A stretch of DNA of 64,000 bases from Psychrobacter immobilis (GCF_904846185.1 NZ_CAJGZQ010000004.1:124001-188000), one strand, 5' to 3'. Positions 27,693 through 38,049 are shown, counted from the stretch's first letter. Made by a program: numbers and translations. Notes: generated by a model from the sequence alone, not told the origin.

Positions 27693-27853
27693 GAAAGCTC
27701 CTCATATGAATCTTTAGTCCAAAACTGTGCATATAACAGTCAGTAGGTTCAAAGAAGAGCATAGAGGAGAGGTGAAGAAAAAATATGTAAGAACGATGGA
27801 GAGTGTGTGGAAAAATAAGCCTTAGTGTTTTCTGATACTAGTATCTTCTGGCA

Positions 27854-28384
27854 TCAGTGTTTTTTAGTATCACCAACCACTTTATCCATAATAGCAAACA
27901 ATAAGCCAGACAACACAAAAGTCATATGAATGATGACTTTCCACATGAGTTTGTCCGCTTCACCCTCACTCAATTCATTAGGAATATCCATAAATGATTT
28001 TAATAGATCAATCGCAGAAATAGCGACGATGGCACCGATGACTTTTAGTTTTAGACCAGAAAAATCTACTTTTCCCATCCAACTAGGTCGATCAACGTGA
28101 TCACCAGTGTCAATTTTTGAGACAAATATTTCATAGCCACTAAATATAATAATTAATAATAAACTGGCTACTAAGGAGAGGTCGACCAACACTAATATAT
28201 TAACAATGACATCTGATACAGAAGCGCTAAATACAGTATTGAACATCATGACTGTTTTTTGAATGAATTTTATAAATAATAAAATAATCCCTAAGACCAG
28301 CCCTAAATAAAAAGGCGCTAATATCCAGCGGCTGTTAAAGATGGTTTTTTCTAGGTATCGTTCAATGTTTTTTAGCATGGACAT
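27854..28384 (-). CDS. UPF0114 (YqhA) family membrane protein
   Basis: 176 residues with four hydrophobic segments; the opening 'IERYLEKTIFNSRWILAPFYLGLVLG' and the later 'ILVLVDLSLVASLLLIIIFSGYEIFVSKID' are the UPF0114 signatures. Predicted inner-membrane protein of unknown function. Upstream of creD on the same strand with 161 bp between, so probably separate. Confidence 0.92.
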   Translation of the reverse strand: MSMLKNIERYLEKTIFNSRWILAPFYLGLVLGIILLFIKFIQKTVMMFNTVFSASVSDVIVNILVLVDLSLVASLLLIIIFSGYEIFVSKIDTGDHVDRPSWMGKVDFSGLKLKVIGAIVAISAIDLLKSFMDIPNELSEGEADKLMWKVIIHMTFVLSGLLFAIMDKVVGDTKKH

Positions 28385-28446
28385 CTCTTAATGCTCTTAA
28401 AGGTAAGGTTGTAGGTCATTTACTGATAACGTGGTATAGGATGGGT

Positions 28447-29028
28447 TTAAGAAAGCCATTCGAGCACTTGTTGTACCCGCTCATCTCTATCACCACCTAT
28501 GCGATGAAATGGCTTTTGGTGACGGGTCAACTGACTTTCAAAATAAGCACTGATTTCATCACGTTGATGTGGGCTATCTCTTAGGTCATCGGCGACCCAC
28601 GGGATATCAACTTCGGTTAATAAAATCAAGTCGTAATGATGCGTTAACGCCGCATTGGTGAGCGCTTTAGGGCAATCGCCATAATACCAGTTGGCATAAA
28701 CCATTAACTCAAACAGACTGGTATCACAAAACAAGTAGCTGCTATCAGAATTTTGCGCGGCTTGTTCAGCGAGTTTATTTTCTAACTCAATTTGACCTTG
28801 TGCAATAGGGAGTAAATCCTCCCAAGTGCAAGTGAGGTGTTCCTTATCCCATTTCGCTTGTAGATAGGTGCGCATGTATTCTGGCACCCAAGGGCAGCCA
28901 AAATGCGCTGCCAAGTCGCGACATAGCGTGGTCTTACCAGTGCTCTCTGCCCCTAGGATAGCGACATTGATGACCGATTTAGGCGTATGCTGCTTTAGGT
29001 TGCAAGCGGTAACGTCGTTGCCATTCAT
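28447..29028 (-). CDS. NadR-type nicotinamide riboside kinase
   Basis: 193-residue P-loop kinase with Walker A GAESTGKTT near residues 26-34 and a DTSLFE motif near 107. It matches the C-terminal ribosylnicotinamide kinase domain of NadR without its repressor and adenylyltransferase parts. Expected reaction: ATP-dependent phosphorylation of nicotinamide riboside to NMN. Its ATG lies 50 bases inside the end of pnuC, so translation is coupled. Some relatives are annotated as ATPase/kinase without substrate; the pnuC linkage makes the NR role likely. Confidence 0.85.
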   Translation of the reverse strand: MNGNDVTACNLKQHTPKSVINVAILGAESTGKTTLCRDLAAHFGCPWVPEYMRTYLQAKWDKEHLTCTWEDLLPIAQGQIELENKLAEQAAQNSDSSYLFCDTSLFELMVYANWYYGDCPKALTNAALTHHYDLILLTEVDIPWVADDLRDSPHQRDEISAYFESQLTRHQKPFHRIGGDRDERVQQVLEWLS

Positions 29029-29737
29029 AGTAAGCCCAAATTGCGATAAGAGTGAAGACTACGTATTGTAGCGCAGTAAAAGTGAGACCTTTATAAAAGT
29101 ATAGCGGGACTGAAATAGCATCGGCGATTATCCAGAGTATCCAATGCTCAATTTTGCGCCGCGCCATCAGCCACATCGCCATCAAAAACAGCGCGGTGGT
29201 CAGCATATCGGTGTAATCGACCCACGTAAATAAATGCAAGCCTAATACCGCGCCATCAAAACTAAAGTTATTATTGATGACTGGTCTGAAGTAATACACC
29301 AACGCGACAAAGGCAATAGTCGCCGAGGCTAGTAAGGCGAGTATTGGCACATCTTTTTTATCGAGATGTTCTACTTGAATAGCATTCTGGACGTTAGTCG
29401 CTAACGACTCATTTTGCTGCTGACCAGTAGGGTTGATATAATCTTGCTGTTTTTTTATGGCTGTGTTTTTCTTACTTTGTGTCCAATTGATCCAGCCATA
29501 TAGACTCATCACCGTATAGTAGGCATTGATAAACATATCGCCAAATAATTGCCATTTCCATAGTAGATAGACAAATATAGCGGTGCTGACGAGGCCTATC
29601 GGAAATACCAAAATATTGGTTCTGCTGGCGAGTAAGACACTTGCTACCCCAAATATGACGGCAATCAATTCCAGAGCAATAAAGACAGTGGGATAGTCAG
29701 CGTATTGTCCAAATAACCAGTTAAAAATTTCTACCAT
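28979..29737 (-). CDS. pnuC: Nicotinamide riboside transporter PnuC
   Basis: 252 residues from ATG 29737; the frame extends to 29821 but the PnuC N-terminus (MVEIFNWLFG) begins here and a GGGA site lies upstream. Seven or so membrane helices and the family motif 'WLLWIIAD'-like block ('WILWIIADAISVPLYFYKGL', near 205-225) place it in PnuC. A polar loop (about residues 85-120) is longer than in E. coli. It facilitates nicotinamide riboside uptake, which the overlapping kinase gene would trap as NMN. No NadR/NrtR box was recognised upstream. Confidence 0.92.
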   Translation of the reverse strand: MVEIFNWLFGQYADYPTVFIALELIAVIFGVASVLLASRTNILVFPIGLVSTAIFVYLLWKWQLFGDMFINAYYTVMSLYGWINWTQSKKNTAIKKQQDYINPTGQQQNESLATNVQNAIQVEHLDKKDVPILALLASATIAFVALVYYFRPVINNNFSFDGAVLGLHLFTWVDYTDMLTTALFLMAMWLMARRKIEHWILWIIADAISVPLYFYKGLTFTALQYVVFTLIAIWAYYEWQRRYRLQPKAAYA

Positions 29738-30035
29738 GAGTATTCCCAAATATGAGCGGGTTTTATGTCTCGCAGTTTTATGCGCTCGAACTGTGAATGT
29801 GTCGCTAGCAAAGTGCGCCAATTATAACGTAGCTGCTCCAAAATGAAGTCAGGACTTTGCTTATTTTTCGCAACAAACAGATTATTTGTAACAAAGTATT
29901 AGAAAAATAATTATATTCAGGCATAATAAAGGCTCTGATTTTAAGTTTACAGTTATTCACTGAAATCAAACGACTGTTATTTTTCCACTTTTATGCTTAT
30001 CCCAAGCCCTATAGTAGTAGACAAGGAAGCTTATC

Positions 30036-31181
30036 ATGACGACTTGTATCACAGGCACCGGCCTGTATATTCCGCCTTATAGCATCAGTAATGAAGAGCT
30101 AGTAGATTCATTTAATAAGTATGTTGAGAATTATAATGCAAAGCATGCTGACGAGATAGCAGCAGGAACTTTGACTGCCCTAGAGCCTTCTTCAGCGGCC
30201 TTTATCGAAAAAGTATCTGGTATCAAATCACGTTATGTGATGGAAAAGGATGGTATTTTAGATCCTGAAATCATGGCACCAGTGATTCCTTATCGTCATT
30301 TAGGTGAAGAGCTGTCTATCATGGCAGAAATGGGTACTGCGGCTTTGAAAGACGCGCTAGCAGATGCAGGTCTTGAGGCGAATGACCTAGATGGTATCAT
30401 TCTTGCCTGTTCAAACTTTCAGCGTACTTATCCTGCGGTCGCTATCGAGATTCAAAATGCAATCGGTATGATTGGTGGTTTTGCTTATGATATGAACGTC
30501 GCTTGTAGTGCCGCGACTTTTGGTCTATCGCAAGCACACGGCTCTATCGTTTCTGGTCTGGCTAAGCGCATCGCTGTGGTCAACGTTGAGATTACCTCAG
30601 CGCATCTAAACTGGCGTAACCGTGACAGCCACTTTATCTTTGGCGATGTTGCAACAGCATCTATCATCGAAGAGCTAGACACGCCAAAAGGTTATGAGAT
30701 TCTTAACTCTAAGCTATTTACCCAGTTTTCGACCAATATCAAAAACGAATACGGCTTTATGGATCGCTCAGAGTTCTTAGCGGCACAGACTGAGATGTAT
30801 CCAGATATTAAAGAGCCAGTCACCGACAAGCTATTCTTACAAAATGGTCGAAAAGTGTTCCGTGAAGTCTGTCCAAAGGTTTCAGAGGTCATCACTGAGC
30901 ATTTGCAAGAAAATGATATCGCAACGTCTGACGTTAAAATGATGTGGCTGCACCAAGCCAACGCCAATATGTTGGATTTAATCCTACGTACTGTGATTGG
31001 TAAAGAAGCAGATAAAGCGATTGTGCCAAGTGTCATTGCTGAATTTGCTAACACCAGTTCAGCCAGTCCGATGATTGTTTTCCATCGCTATAAAGATGAG
31101 CTGGCATCAGGTGATTTGGGTGTTATCTGTTCATTTGGTGCTGGTTACTCTATCGGTTCAGTGTTGGTGCGTAAGGTTTAA
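30036..31181 (+). CDS. Beta-ketoacyl-ACP synthase III (FabH-like)
   Basis: 381-residue thiolase-fold condensing enzyme. The catalytic triad of FabH is visible: Cys157 ([10 protein letters not shown]), His306 (WLHQANANM) and Asn339 ([10 protein letters not shown]). It is longer than typical E. coli FabH (317), mainly through an N-terminal insertion (about 25-60) and one around 225-260, a pattern of a divergent KAS III found in Moraxellaceae and Pseudomonas. It would condense an acyl-CoA with malonyl-ACP to start fatty acid synthesis. It is alone, not in a fab operon, so a specialised primer cannot be excluded. Confidence 0.87.
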   Translation: MTTCITGTGLYIPPYSISNEELVDSFNKYVENYNAKHADEIAAGTLTALEPSSAAFIEKVSGIKSRYVMEKDGILDPEIMAPVIPYRHLGEELSIMAEMGTAALKDALADAGLEANDLDGIILACSNFQRTYPAVAIEIQNAIGMIGGFAYDMNVACSAATFGLSQAHGSIVSGLAKRIAVVNVEITSAHLNWRNRDSHFIFGDVATASIIEELDTPKGYEILNSKLFTQFSTNIKNEYGFMDRSEFLAAQTEMYPDIKEPVTDKLFLQNGRKVFREVCPKVSEVITEHLQENDIATSDVKMMWLHQANANMLDLILRTVIGKEADKAIVPSVIAEFANTSSASPMIVFHRYKDELASGDLGVICSFGAGYSIGSVLVRKV

Positions 31182-31203
31182 TTTTTAAAGTAAAATCTGT
31201 TAC

Positions 31204-31377
31204 TAGGTCGTGTCCTCAATTCAATCGATTATTGTCTAAATGGGCTAAAAATGGCTAAATTTTGCCAAACGTCGTCAAATAACTAGGTAATATCTTGATA
31301 TTATCTGCGCTATTTTCCTTGTTTGACTGCAACTTATCTCACTTTTATCACCATTTTTAAACTGAAGACACGCCCTA
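31204..31377. mobile_element. MITE-like element, copy 2 (174 bp)
   Basis: Left end TAGGTCGTGTCCTCAATT, right end AACTGAAGACACGCCCTA; the ends are imperfect inverted repeats of about 18 bp (TAGG(T/G)CGTGTC(C/T)TCA). It resembles the 172-bp copy at 14975-15146 in ends, length and internal blocks. It lies between the FabH-like stop codon and the hairpin that should terminate that transcript. No coding capacity. Confidence 0.68.
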
Positions 31378-31380
31378 ATA

Positions 31381-31417
31381 AAAAATAGCTAAGAGCAATC
31401 TTAGCTATTTTTTTTGT
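31381..31417 (+). terminator. Intrinsic terminator of the FabH-like gene
   Basis: AAAAATAGCTAAGA, loop GCAA, TCTTAGCTATTTTT plus further T; perfect 14-bp stem. Confidence 0.88.
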
Positions 31418-31560
31418 CTGTTATTTTTGTTATGAGCATTTAATTACATTATTTAAGCAATATATTATTCAGGAATGAGGCGCTATTTGAGAATATAACG
31501 GGAAGAATGCTTAGAATATCGACAAGAATGCTTAGAGGTTTTAATTTACCCTGAAAAATT

Positions 31561-31569
31561 TGCTATAAT
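31561..31569 (+). promoter_or_regulatory. Extended -10 promoter of prfA
   Basis: TGCTATAAT matches the extended -10 consensus TGnTATAAT and lies 39 bp upstream of the prfA ATG; no strong -35 is visible, as expected for this type. Confidence 0.55.
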
Positions 31570-31607
31570 CACGGTCTTATTCCTCTCATCCAATTAAAAG
31601 TCCATTT

Positions 31608-32699
31608 ATGAAAGAATCCTTACGCCTGCGTTTAGACCAGATGGTAGACCGTTATGAAGAGGTCACCGCCTTATTATCAGATCCTAGTATCATCAGCGAT
31701 AATAATAAATTCCGTGAATTGTCTGTCGAGCACAGCGACTTGATGGATATCACCACTTTATGGCAGAACTATGTGCGTGCAGAAACGGATCAGGCTGATG
31801 CAGAGGCTATGCTGGCTGATGCTTCAGATCCTGACATGAAAGAGATGATGATCGATGAGATTGATAACGCCCGCGAGACCATCGTAGAGATGGAAGAGGC
31901 GCTCAATGTCATGATGCTACCAAAAGATCCAAATGATAAAGTGCCTGCTTTCTTGGAAATTCGAGCGGGTACAGGTGGTGATGAAGCCGCGATTTTCTCT
32001 GGTGACTTGTTTCGAATGTACCAAAAATACGCGCAGACACAAGGCTGGACAGTGGAAGTGCTGTCTGCAAGTGAAGGCGAGCATGGCGGTTATAAAGAAA
32101 TCATCACTCGCGTATCAGGCAACAGCGTGTATGGGCGCTTAAAGTTTGAATCAGGCGTACACCGTGTGCAGCGTGTGCCTGAAACCGAAAGCCAAGGTCG
32201 TGTGCATACCTCAGCTTGTACCGTGGCGGTGATGCCTGAGGTTGAGATTGATGATACAGTAGATCTAAATCCAGCCGATATCCGCTTTGATACCTTCCGT
32301 TCAAGTGGTGCGGGTGGTCAGCACGTTAACACCACTGACTCAGCCGTACGTTTGACCCACATTCCAACGGGTACCGTGGTAGAGTGTCAGCAAGAGCGTA
32401 GCCAGCACAAAAACCGTGCGCAAGCGATGAAAATGCTGATTTCAAAGATCCAGCAAGTCAAAGTACAGGCGCAAGTTGATGCAGCAGATACCATACGCCG
32501 TGATTTGGTGGGTAGTGGCGATCGCTCAGAACGCATTCGCACTTATAATTTCCCACAAGGTCGCATGACCGATCACCGTATCAACCTGACGTTATACAAG
32601 CTTGATGCCATTATGGAAGGCGACTTGGATGAGATTCTTGATGCACTGTTGCGTGAGCATCAGGCTGATTTGATGGCCAGTATCGGCGGTGGTGATTAG
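31608..32699 (+). CDS. prfA: Peptide chain release factor 1
   Basis: Recognises UAA and UAG in the ribosomal A site and triggers peptide release. 363 residues, the standard length, with the GGQ motif at residues 236-238 ([12 protein letters not shown]) and a [14 protein letters not shown] block near 185-198. The stop-codon-reading PxT tripeptide region precedes this. Unlike in E. coli it is not linked to hemA or prmC. The upstream region carries an extended -10. Confidence 0.97.
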   Translation: MKESLRLRLDQMVDRYEEVTALLSDPSIISDNNKFRELSVEHSDLMDITTLWQNYVRAETDQADAEAMLADASDPDMKEMMIDEIDNARETIVEMEEALNVMMLPKDPNDKVPAFLEIRAGTGGDEAAIFSGDLFRMYQKYAQTQGWTVEVLSASEGEHGGYKEIITRVSGNSVYGRLKFESGVHRVQRVPETESQGRVHTSACTVAVMPEVEIDDTVDLNPADIRFDTFRSSGAGGQHVNTTDSAVRLTHIPTGTVVECQQERSQHKNRAQAMKMLISKIQQVKVQAQVDAADTIRRDLVGSGDRSERIRTYNFPQGRMTDHRINLTLYKLDAIMEGDLDEILDALLREHQADLMASIGGGD

Positions 32700-32901
32700 T
32701 AACCATCAGGATATTAATGACTAGAGGCTCAATAGCTGGTCGTGAATCCATTAATTCATAAAAGCGTGACACTGTCTAGATGACAGTGTCTGTTTGTTTA
32801 TAGCTGTTTTTTTATGGCTATCGACTATGATAATAAGTATAGATTTAATTTTGCAGTTTTCGTTTATTCCATTTAATTATCTAATATATATTGAGAGTGT
32901 T

Positions 32902-34440
32902 ATGTCAAAGCACAACAATCAGAACCAAGACCAAACCCCAGTTGTAGAAGACGCTAACGAGCTAATTGCTCAGCTGCAAGCCAAGCTAGACGATATCACT
33001 GCTTCAGGCAAACAGCCGTATCCAAATACGTTTAAACGTACTGATTATGCGCAAGATTTGCAAACCGCTTTTGACGGCGTCTCAAAACAAGAAATTGAAG
33101 AAAAAGCGGCGAATGGCGAAAAAACACAGGTCAACGTGGCAGGTCGCGTCATGCTGAACCGTGGTGCCTTTATTGTTATTCAAGACATGACGGGTCGCAT
33201 TCAGTTATATGTTGCACGCAAAGAGTTGGACCCAGAGACGTTAGCGACCATTAAATCACTAGATTTGGGTGATATTGTTGGCGTATCAGGCTATATCGGT
33301 CGCTCAGGCAAAGGCGATTTATATGTGCATATCGAAGAGTTTCAGTTATTGACTAAAGCGCTACGTCCGATGCCAAACAAGTTCCATGGTTTAGCTGATG
33401 TCGAAGCTCGCTATCGTAATCGTCATCTTGATTTGATGACCAATGAGACGACTCGTGATACCTTTATGATTCGCAGTCAAGTCATTAGCGGCATTCGCAA
33501 GTTTATGTTAAATGAGCGCTTCATGGAAGTTGAGACGCCGATGATGCATCCTATCCCAGGTGGTGCGGTGGCACGTCCATTTGTGACGCATCATAACGCT
33601 CTAGATATGCCTTTATATCTGCGTATCGCACCTGAGCTTTACTTGAAGCGCTTAGTCGTTGGTGGTTTTGAAAGAGTGTTCGAGATTAACCGCAGCTTCC
33701 GTAACGAAGGTGTATCAACTCGCCATAATCCTGAATTTACCATGATTGAGTTTTATCAAGCGTATGCTGATTATCATGACTTGATGGATTTGACCGAACG
33801 CTTATTTAATGAATTGGCGATGGATATTTTGGGCACGACTGAGATTACTTATCAAGAAGAAGCCATCAGTCTAAAAGCGCCATTTATACGTTTGTCTATG
33901 TCTGATGCAATTGCAAAATATGCCGAAAACTTCGATATGGCACGTATCAATGACCGTGAATATCTGGCAGAGTACGCCTCGACCACCCTTAAACAGCAAG
34001 TGAAAGAGGTGTTTGGTGTGGGCAAACTACAGACCATTATCTTTGAAGAAACCGCTGAACACCAATTGCGTCAGCCAACGTTCATCACTGAATATCCAGC
34101 GGAAACGTCACCACTGGCACGCCGTAGTGATGACAATCCTGAAATCACCGATCGTTTTGAGCTATTCATCGGGGGTCGTGAACTGGCAAACGGCTTTAGC
34201 GAGCTTAATGATCCTGCTGATCAGGCAGAACGCTTCCGTGGACAAGTCGCTGAAAAAGACGCTGGCGATGATGAAGCGATGCATTTTGATGAAGAATACA
34301 TCGAAGCGCTGTCTTATGGCTTACCACCAACTGCAGGCGAAGGTATCGGCATTGACCGTTTAGTGATGTTGTTTACCGATTCTGCCAGTATTCGTGATGT
34401 GATTTTGTTCCCGCATATGCGCCGCAAATTAGAAAGCTAG
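32902..34440 (+). CDS. lysS: Lysyl-tRNA synthetase (class II)
   Basis: Charges tRNA-Lys. 512 residues from ATG 32902 (the frame is open from 32794, but GAGAG precedes this ATG and the sequence before it is hydrophobic and unlike the family). An N-terminal OB-fold anticodon domain (about 70-170, '[12 protein letters not shown]') is followed by the class II core with motif 2 '[20 protein letters not shown]' near 262-281 and motif 3 '[14 protein letters not shown]' near 477-490. prfB, its usual partner in E. coli, is absent here; prfA lies upstream instead. Confidence 0.97.
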   Translation: MSKHNNQNQDQTPVVEDANELIAQLQAKLDDITASGKQPYPNTFKRTDYAQDLQTAFDGVSKQEIEEKAANGEKTQVNVAGRVMLNRGAFIVIQDMTGRIQLYVARKELDPETLATIKSLDLGDIVGVSGYIGRSGKGDLYVHIEEFQLLTKALRPMPNKFHGLADVEARYRNRHLDLMTNETTRDTFMIRSQVISGIRKFMLNERFMEVETPMMHPIPGGAVARPFVTHHNALDMPLYLRIAPELYLKRLVVGGFERVFEINRSFRNEGVSTRHNPEFTMIEFYQAYADYHDLMDLTERLFNELAMDILGTTEITYQEEAISLKAPFIRLSMSDAIAKYAENFDMARINDREYLAEYASTTLKQQVKEVFGVGKLQTIIFEETAEHQLRQPTFITEYPAETSPLARRSDDNPEITDRFELFIGGRELANGFSELNDPADQAERFRGQVAEKDAGDDEAMHFDEEYIEALSYGLPPTAGEGIGIDRLVMLFTDSASIRDVILFPHMRRKLES

Positions 34441-34467
34441 AACTGGTTTACTTGCCATAAATCCATG

Positions 34468-34522
34468 CTGGGACTAAACTGAACATAAGAAAGCTCTTTT
34501 GCTTTCAATGGAATGGTCCCAG
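34468..34522 (+). other. Nested hairpin in the leader between lysS and the next gene
   Basis: Outer arms CTGGGAC (34468-34474) and GTCCCAG (34516-34522) enclose inner arms GAAAGC (34489-34494) and GCTTTC (34501-34506). There is no strong T run, so it is more likely an mRNA structure than a simple terminator. Confidence 0.5.
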
Positions 34523-34554
34523 ATTCTTTATGAGACCTCATTTATAGGGATATC

Positions 34555-35817
34555 ATGGATACTCAGCACGAGTCACCCTCACTTTGGCAACAAATGATTC
34601 AACAAAGTTTCTTATCTTTGTATGAGTTACCAGCAGATAAAACAACCAATCCTAAGCAGTTTCAAGGTTATGATTTCGTTTTTGAGTTTTCTGGCGCTAT
34701 CATTTATTTGATCGTCAATGATGTGGTGATGCAAGCGAGTAGGCAAAAAGTAGACAGCGCTCAAGTTCGTGAGTGGAGAAAAGAAGTCGTCAACCAACTA
34801 ATTAAGCGTCACGCTCAGCTTTATCTAAAAAACGATAAGTCGATGGCAGAAAGTAATACCTCGACAGCTGGTAAGGATGTTTATTTCATTGGTTTGACGT
34901 CATTGTCTGTTACCCATCAAGATGACAAACTACAAGCATCCTCGCATACGGTTGATTATGAATATGGTAGTCAGTTTTTTGCTGAAGACTGTGTTTTAGA
35001 TCTGGATGATGAGCAGAGTGTCTTACAGGTATTTAGCCATCAAAACTTTGTCGATATCATCAGCCAATTGGTTACGCCAAGCGATTTGTCCGCATTTTTA
35101 GACTTTCATCGCAGCCAGCTGACAGGGTTTGAGTCATTCCAAGACGAGTCGACATTACTTATCCAGTTTTTACAGTCGCCTGACTTTCATCAAAGAGCGA
35201 TTAGGGTGCAAGAGCAATTGATTGACAATCAGTTGATCGATCAGATTGAGCAACGCTTGCTCAAAGCTACAGAACCAGATCAGGCAGTCTTTGCCAAAGC
35301 ACTCATGGCTGAGATTCAGAAAAATACTCGGATGTGGTACAAGCTGTTTAATAGTTTGATCAAACATTATTATGAGGCAGGTCAACCCCTACCAAAAAAG
35401 CCGGTTGATATTTTGGTCGATGAATCAATGTATACTTACGCTTGTTTGGTTGAAAAAATCTTAGCCTACAAAACGATGGATCAAGACTCTCGCTGGAATG
35501 GTTATGTTTGTCATGAGCACTCTTATCACGTGTTTGGACGCCATTATCTGATGGTTTTCTATGCGCAAGATGATAATAGTTCGCTGAGTGCTGATAAGGT
35601 GCGCACGTCTCAACAAGACTTGTTGTTGGAGCTCAATGCTCAAATGCAGGATCCAGTGATGGATGATTTGTTTTTGATTGGCGTGGAGTTTAGACCTTGC
35701 GATGATAGCGTCAATACAGAGGTGCATTTGGATGCCTTTTATCAAAAAGGCTCAGTGATTGACGCTAATACTCAGCGCTTATACGAACGTTTAGCACAAC
35801 TTCAAGCGCAGTTATAA
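34555..35817 (+). CDS. Conserved-looking hypothetical protein, 420 residues
   Basis: A soluble, acidic protein with no signal peptide or membrane segment and a clear AGGGA site. It contains several predicted helices rich in Gln and Leu ('IRVQEQLIDNQLIDQIEQRLLKATE') and a C-terminal half with Tyr/Trp/His clusters ('SRWNGYVCHEHSYHVFGRHYLM'). I recognise no domain. The gene sits between lysS and dnaX, 69 bp ahead of dnaX, and could share its transcript. Codon use is like the neighbours, so it is a real gene and not a recent arrival. Confidence 0.8.
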   Translation: MDTQHESPSLWQQMIQQSFLSLYELPADKTTNPKQFQGYDFVFEFSGAIIYLIVNDVVMQASRQKVDSAQVREWRKEVVNQLIKRHAQLYLKNDKSMAESNTSTAGKDVYFIGLTSLSVTHQDDKLQASSHTVDYEYGSQFFAEDCVLDLDDEQSVLQVFSHQNFVDIISQLVTPSDLSAFLDFHRSQLTGFESFQDESTLLIQFLQSPDFHQRAIRVQEQLIDNQLIDQIEQRLLKATEPDQAVFAKALMAEIQKNTRMWYKLFNSLIKHYYEAGQPLPKKPVDILVDESMYTYACLVEKILAYKTMDQDSRWNGYVCHEHSYHVFGRHYLMVFYAQDDNSSLSADKVRTSQQDLLLELNAQMQDPVMDDLFLIGVEFRPCDDSVNTEVHLDAFYQKGSVIDANTQRLYERLAQLQAQL

Positions 35818-35886
35818 TCTAAACCTAATATAGCCTACTGGTTTGACACTCCATCTATATCTGTATTATTTACATTGGCATTCATT

Positions 35887-37941
35887 ATGACGCAGCAATA
35901 TCAAGTTTTAGCGCGCAAATACCGTCCCAAAAACTTTCACGAGTTAATTGGGCAAACGCATGTTTCTCAAGCATTGATTAATGCGATTGATTATAATCGC
36001 CTGCATCATGCTTACCTCTTTACGGGCACACGCGGTGTGGGTAAGACCACGATTGCGCGTATCTTATCTAAATGTTTGAACTGCGATATGGGCATCACCA
36101 GTACGCCTTGCGGTGTGTGTGATAACTGCGTGGCCATCGATCAAGGGCGATTTATCGATCTTATCGAGATTGATGCGGCATCCCGTACCAAAGTAGAAGA
36201 CACACGTGAATTGCTGGATAATGTACCGTATGCGCCAAGTCAGGGGCGTTATAAAGTATACCTGATTGATGAAGTACATATGTTGTCCACACACAGTTTT
36301 AATGCGCTTCTTAAAACTTTGGAAGAACCCCCTGAGCATGTAAAATTCTTACTTGCCACGACTGATCCGCAAAAATTGCCGATTACCATTATTTCGCGTT
36401 GTTTGCAGTTTGTACTACGTCCGCTACCGCAAACTTTACTTAGCGAGCATTTGGCAAATGTTCTTACCCAAGAGCAGGTAGGCTATACGCAACCTGCGCT
36501 CTGGCAATTGGCGAGCGCCGCCAAAGGCTCGGTACGTGATGCGTTGTCATTGACCGATCAGGCCATTGCTTTTGGTCAAGGCGCGCTCGATGATGTCACT
36601 GTAAACGCTATGCTTGGCTTAATTGATGCGGCTGATCTGGTCAGTTTAATTACTGATATCTATAACCATGACAAATCTGCTGTCGCGGCTCATATAGAAC
36701 AAATGCGTGCGCAAATGGTTGATGCGACGAGTATGTTTGATGGTCTTACTGAATTACTGCATCAATTAGCGTTGACTCAGCTGTTGCCTGAAGTGGCATT
36801 AAATGTAAATGAGTCACAGGCGCAAGATATTAACACGCTTGCGCAGCATATGAGTCCAGATGTTCTGCAACTGTATTATGAGATTGTCGTGCAAGCACGT
36901 GAAGGTGTTAAGCTTGCGAGCACACCAATGCAAGCGCTGGAAATGTGCATTTTACGCCTGCTGGCATTTCGTCCGTTGCCAGTCGATGAGATATTAAATC
37001 ATACTTATGCTGGCTCTGTAGCACATGAAGTACCAGCTATAGAAGATGGGACATTTACACGTTCTACACAGTCATCGAATAGCCAATCGGCTTCTGCACC
37101 GCCATTACAGTCTTATGGCGTTGATTATCAAGCACGAGATAATGATGATTTACAAGTCAAAACCTATAACAATTTTGAGCCAAGTTTGGCTCAAAATGAT
37201 GAGCAAAATCATGATGTATTAGTTACTAGCCCTGAACCAGTTGTTGAGCCTGAACCCGTTATTGAGCCTGAACCCGTTATTGAGCCTGAACCCGTTATTG
37301 AGCCTGAACCCGTTATTGAGCCTGAACCAGTTGTTGAGCCTGAACCCGTTATTGAGCCTGAACCCGTTATTGAGCCTGAACCCGTTATTGAGCCTGAACC
37401 CGTTATTGAGCCTGAACCCGTTATTGAGCCTGAACCCGTTATTGAGCCTGAACCCGTTATTGAGCCTGATGCAAATAATTCTCAGTTAACAACGCAACTT
37501 GATGATCCTCGTACTTTGCTGCGTTGCTTACCGCAAGAACTACTAGGTGAGTGGACACCAGAAAAATGGGATTATTGGCTACAAACGGCTCGTGAAGCGG
37601 AGATATTGGCTCAAGACGAATTGGCACTTGCGCGTCAAGGCATGATGATGGGCTTATGTAATGGCAAGGCAATATTTATAACAAGTGTAGATAGTCGGCA
37701 TTTACAAACCACTTTTCAGCAATTGGCGGCTAAACTGCAACAGCAGTTCACCCAAGCAGAAATTGACTTACAAATCGATGGTAGTGTCATGCAAGCAGAG
37801 GATAAGACGCCTGAGCGTCGCCAACAAAAGCGCTTGGTGCAAGCCAAAACGGTTGCAGAAGCAAGACTGCTTGCTACGCCTGTGATGCAGTATTTGAATA
37901 AACGCGGTGAAGGAAAAATGGGTAAGGTTCAGTTGTATTAA
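35887..37941 (+). CDS. dnaX: DNA polymerase III subunit tau (and possibly gamma)
   Basis: Clamp-loader ATPase that opens the sliding clamp and, through tau, tethers polymerase cores and helicase. 684 residues from ATG 35887. Walker [10 protein letters not shown] at 47-55, zinc cysteines 66, 75, 78 and 81, LIDEVHMLS near 122, SRC sensor region near 170. Residues 450-527 are 13 copies of EPVIEP or EPVVEP, encoded by the 18-bp repeat, forming a rigid Pro/Glu linker before the polymerase-binding C-terminal domain. No A AAA AAG slippery site is present. The gene is not linked to recR. Confidence 0.95.
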   Translation: MTQQYQVLARKYRPKNFHELIGQTHVSQALINAIDYNRLHHAYLFTGTRGVGKTTIARILSKCLNCDMGITSTPCGVCDNCVAIDQGRFIDLIEIDAASRTKVEDTRELLDNVPYAPSQGRYKVYLIDEVHMLSTHSFNALLKTLEEPPEHVKFLLATTDPQKLPITIISRCLQFVLRPLPQTLLSEHLANVLTQEQVGYTQPALWQLASAAKGSVRDALSLTDQAIAFGQGALDDVTVNAMLGLIDAADLVSLITDIYNHDKSAVAAHIEQMRAQMVDATSMFDGLTELLHQLALTQLLPEVALNVNESQAQDINTLAQHMSPDVLQLYYEIVVQAREGVKLASTPMQALEMCILRLLAFRPLPVDEILNHTYAGSVAHEVPAIEDGTFTRSTQSSNSQSASAPPLQSYGVDYQARDNDDLQVKTYNNFEPSLAQNDEQNHDVLVTSPEPVVEPEPVIEPEPVIEPEPVIEPEPVIEPEPVVEPEPVIEPEPVIEPEPVIEPEPVIEPEPVIEPEPVIEPEPVIEPDANNSQLTTQLDDPRTLLRCLPQELLGEWTPEKWDYWLQTAREAEILAQDELALARQGMMMGLCNGKAIFITSVDSRHLQTTFQQLAAKLQQQFTQAEIDLQIDGSVMQAEDKTPERRQQKRLVQAKTVAEARLLATPVMQYLNKRGEGKMGKVQLY
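37172..37197 (+). other. Perfect hairpin inside dnaX
   Basis: ATTTTGAGCCAA, two-base gap GT, then TTGGCTCAAAAT: 12-bp perfect inverted repeat covering codons 429-437. The minus-one frame has TGA at 37176-37178 and again at 37197-37199, so a slip here would end the protein at about residue 430. Confidence 0.7.
37234..37467 (+). repeat. 18-bp tandem repeat in dnaX, 13 units
   Basis: Thirteen contiguous units of GAACCCGTTATTGAGCCT; units 1 and 6 read GAACCAGTTGTTGAGCCT. All are in the dnaX frame. Near-identity of the units suggests recent expansion and likely length variation between strains. Confidence 0.97.
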
Positions 37942-38010
37942 ACAGTCAGAAAAACTGTTGTTAAAATTATTTAAAAGTCTATATAGTTATTAAAGACAAC
38001 TTTCATATAA

Positions 38011-38049
38011 AATATCAAGGCGATGTTGTACTATCGCCTTGATATTTTT
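38011..38049 (+). terminator. Intrinsic terminator after dnaX
   Basis: AATATCAAGGCGAT (38011-38024) pairs perfectly with ATCGCCTTGATATT (38033-38046), followed by T run. Confidence 0.88.

Larger units (their letters stand above)
31182..31607. other. Intergenic region between the FabH-like gene and prfA
   Basis: 426 bp with no gene. It holds MITE-like copy 2 (31204-31377), a terminator directly after it (31381-31417), an AT-rich stretch with a repeated GAATGCTTAGA (about 31505-31534), and an extended -10 promoter near 31561 for prfA. Confidence 0.6.

Noticed and set aside
27834..27845. Palindrome GATACTAGTATC next to the YqhA-like gene.
   Set aside because: Only 12 bp and no T tract; it does not qualify as a terminator or operator without support.
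37241..37489. Open frame of leucine/proline repeats within dnaX.
   Set aside because: A consequence of the 18-bp repeat being open in a second frame, not a separate gene.
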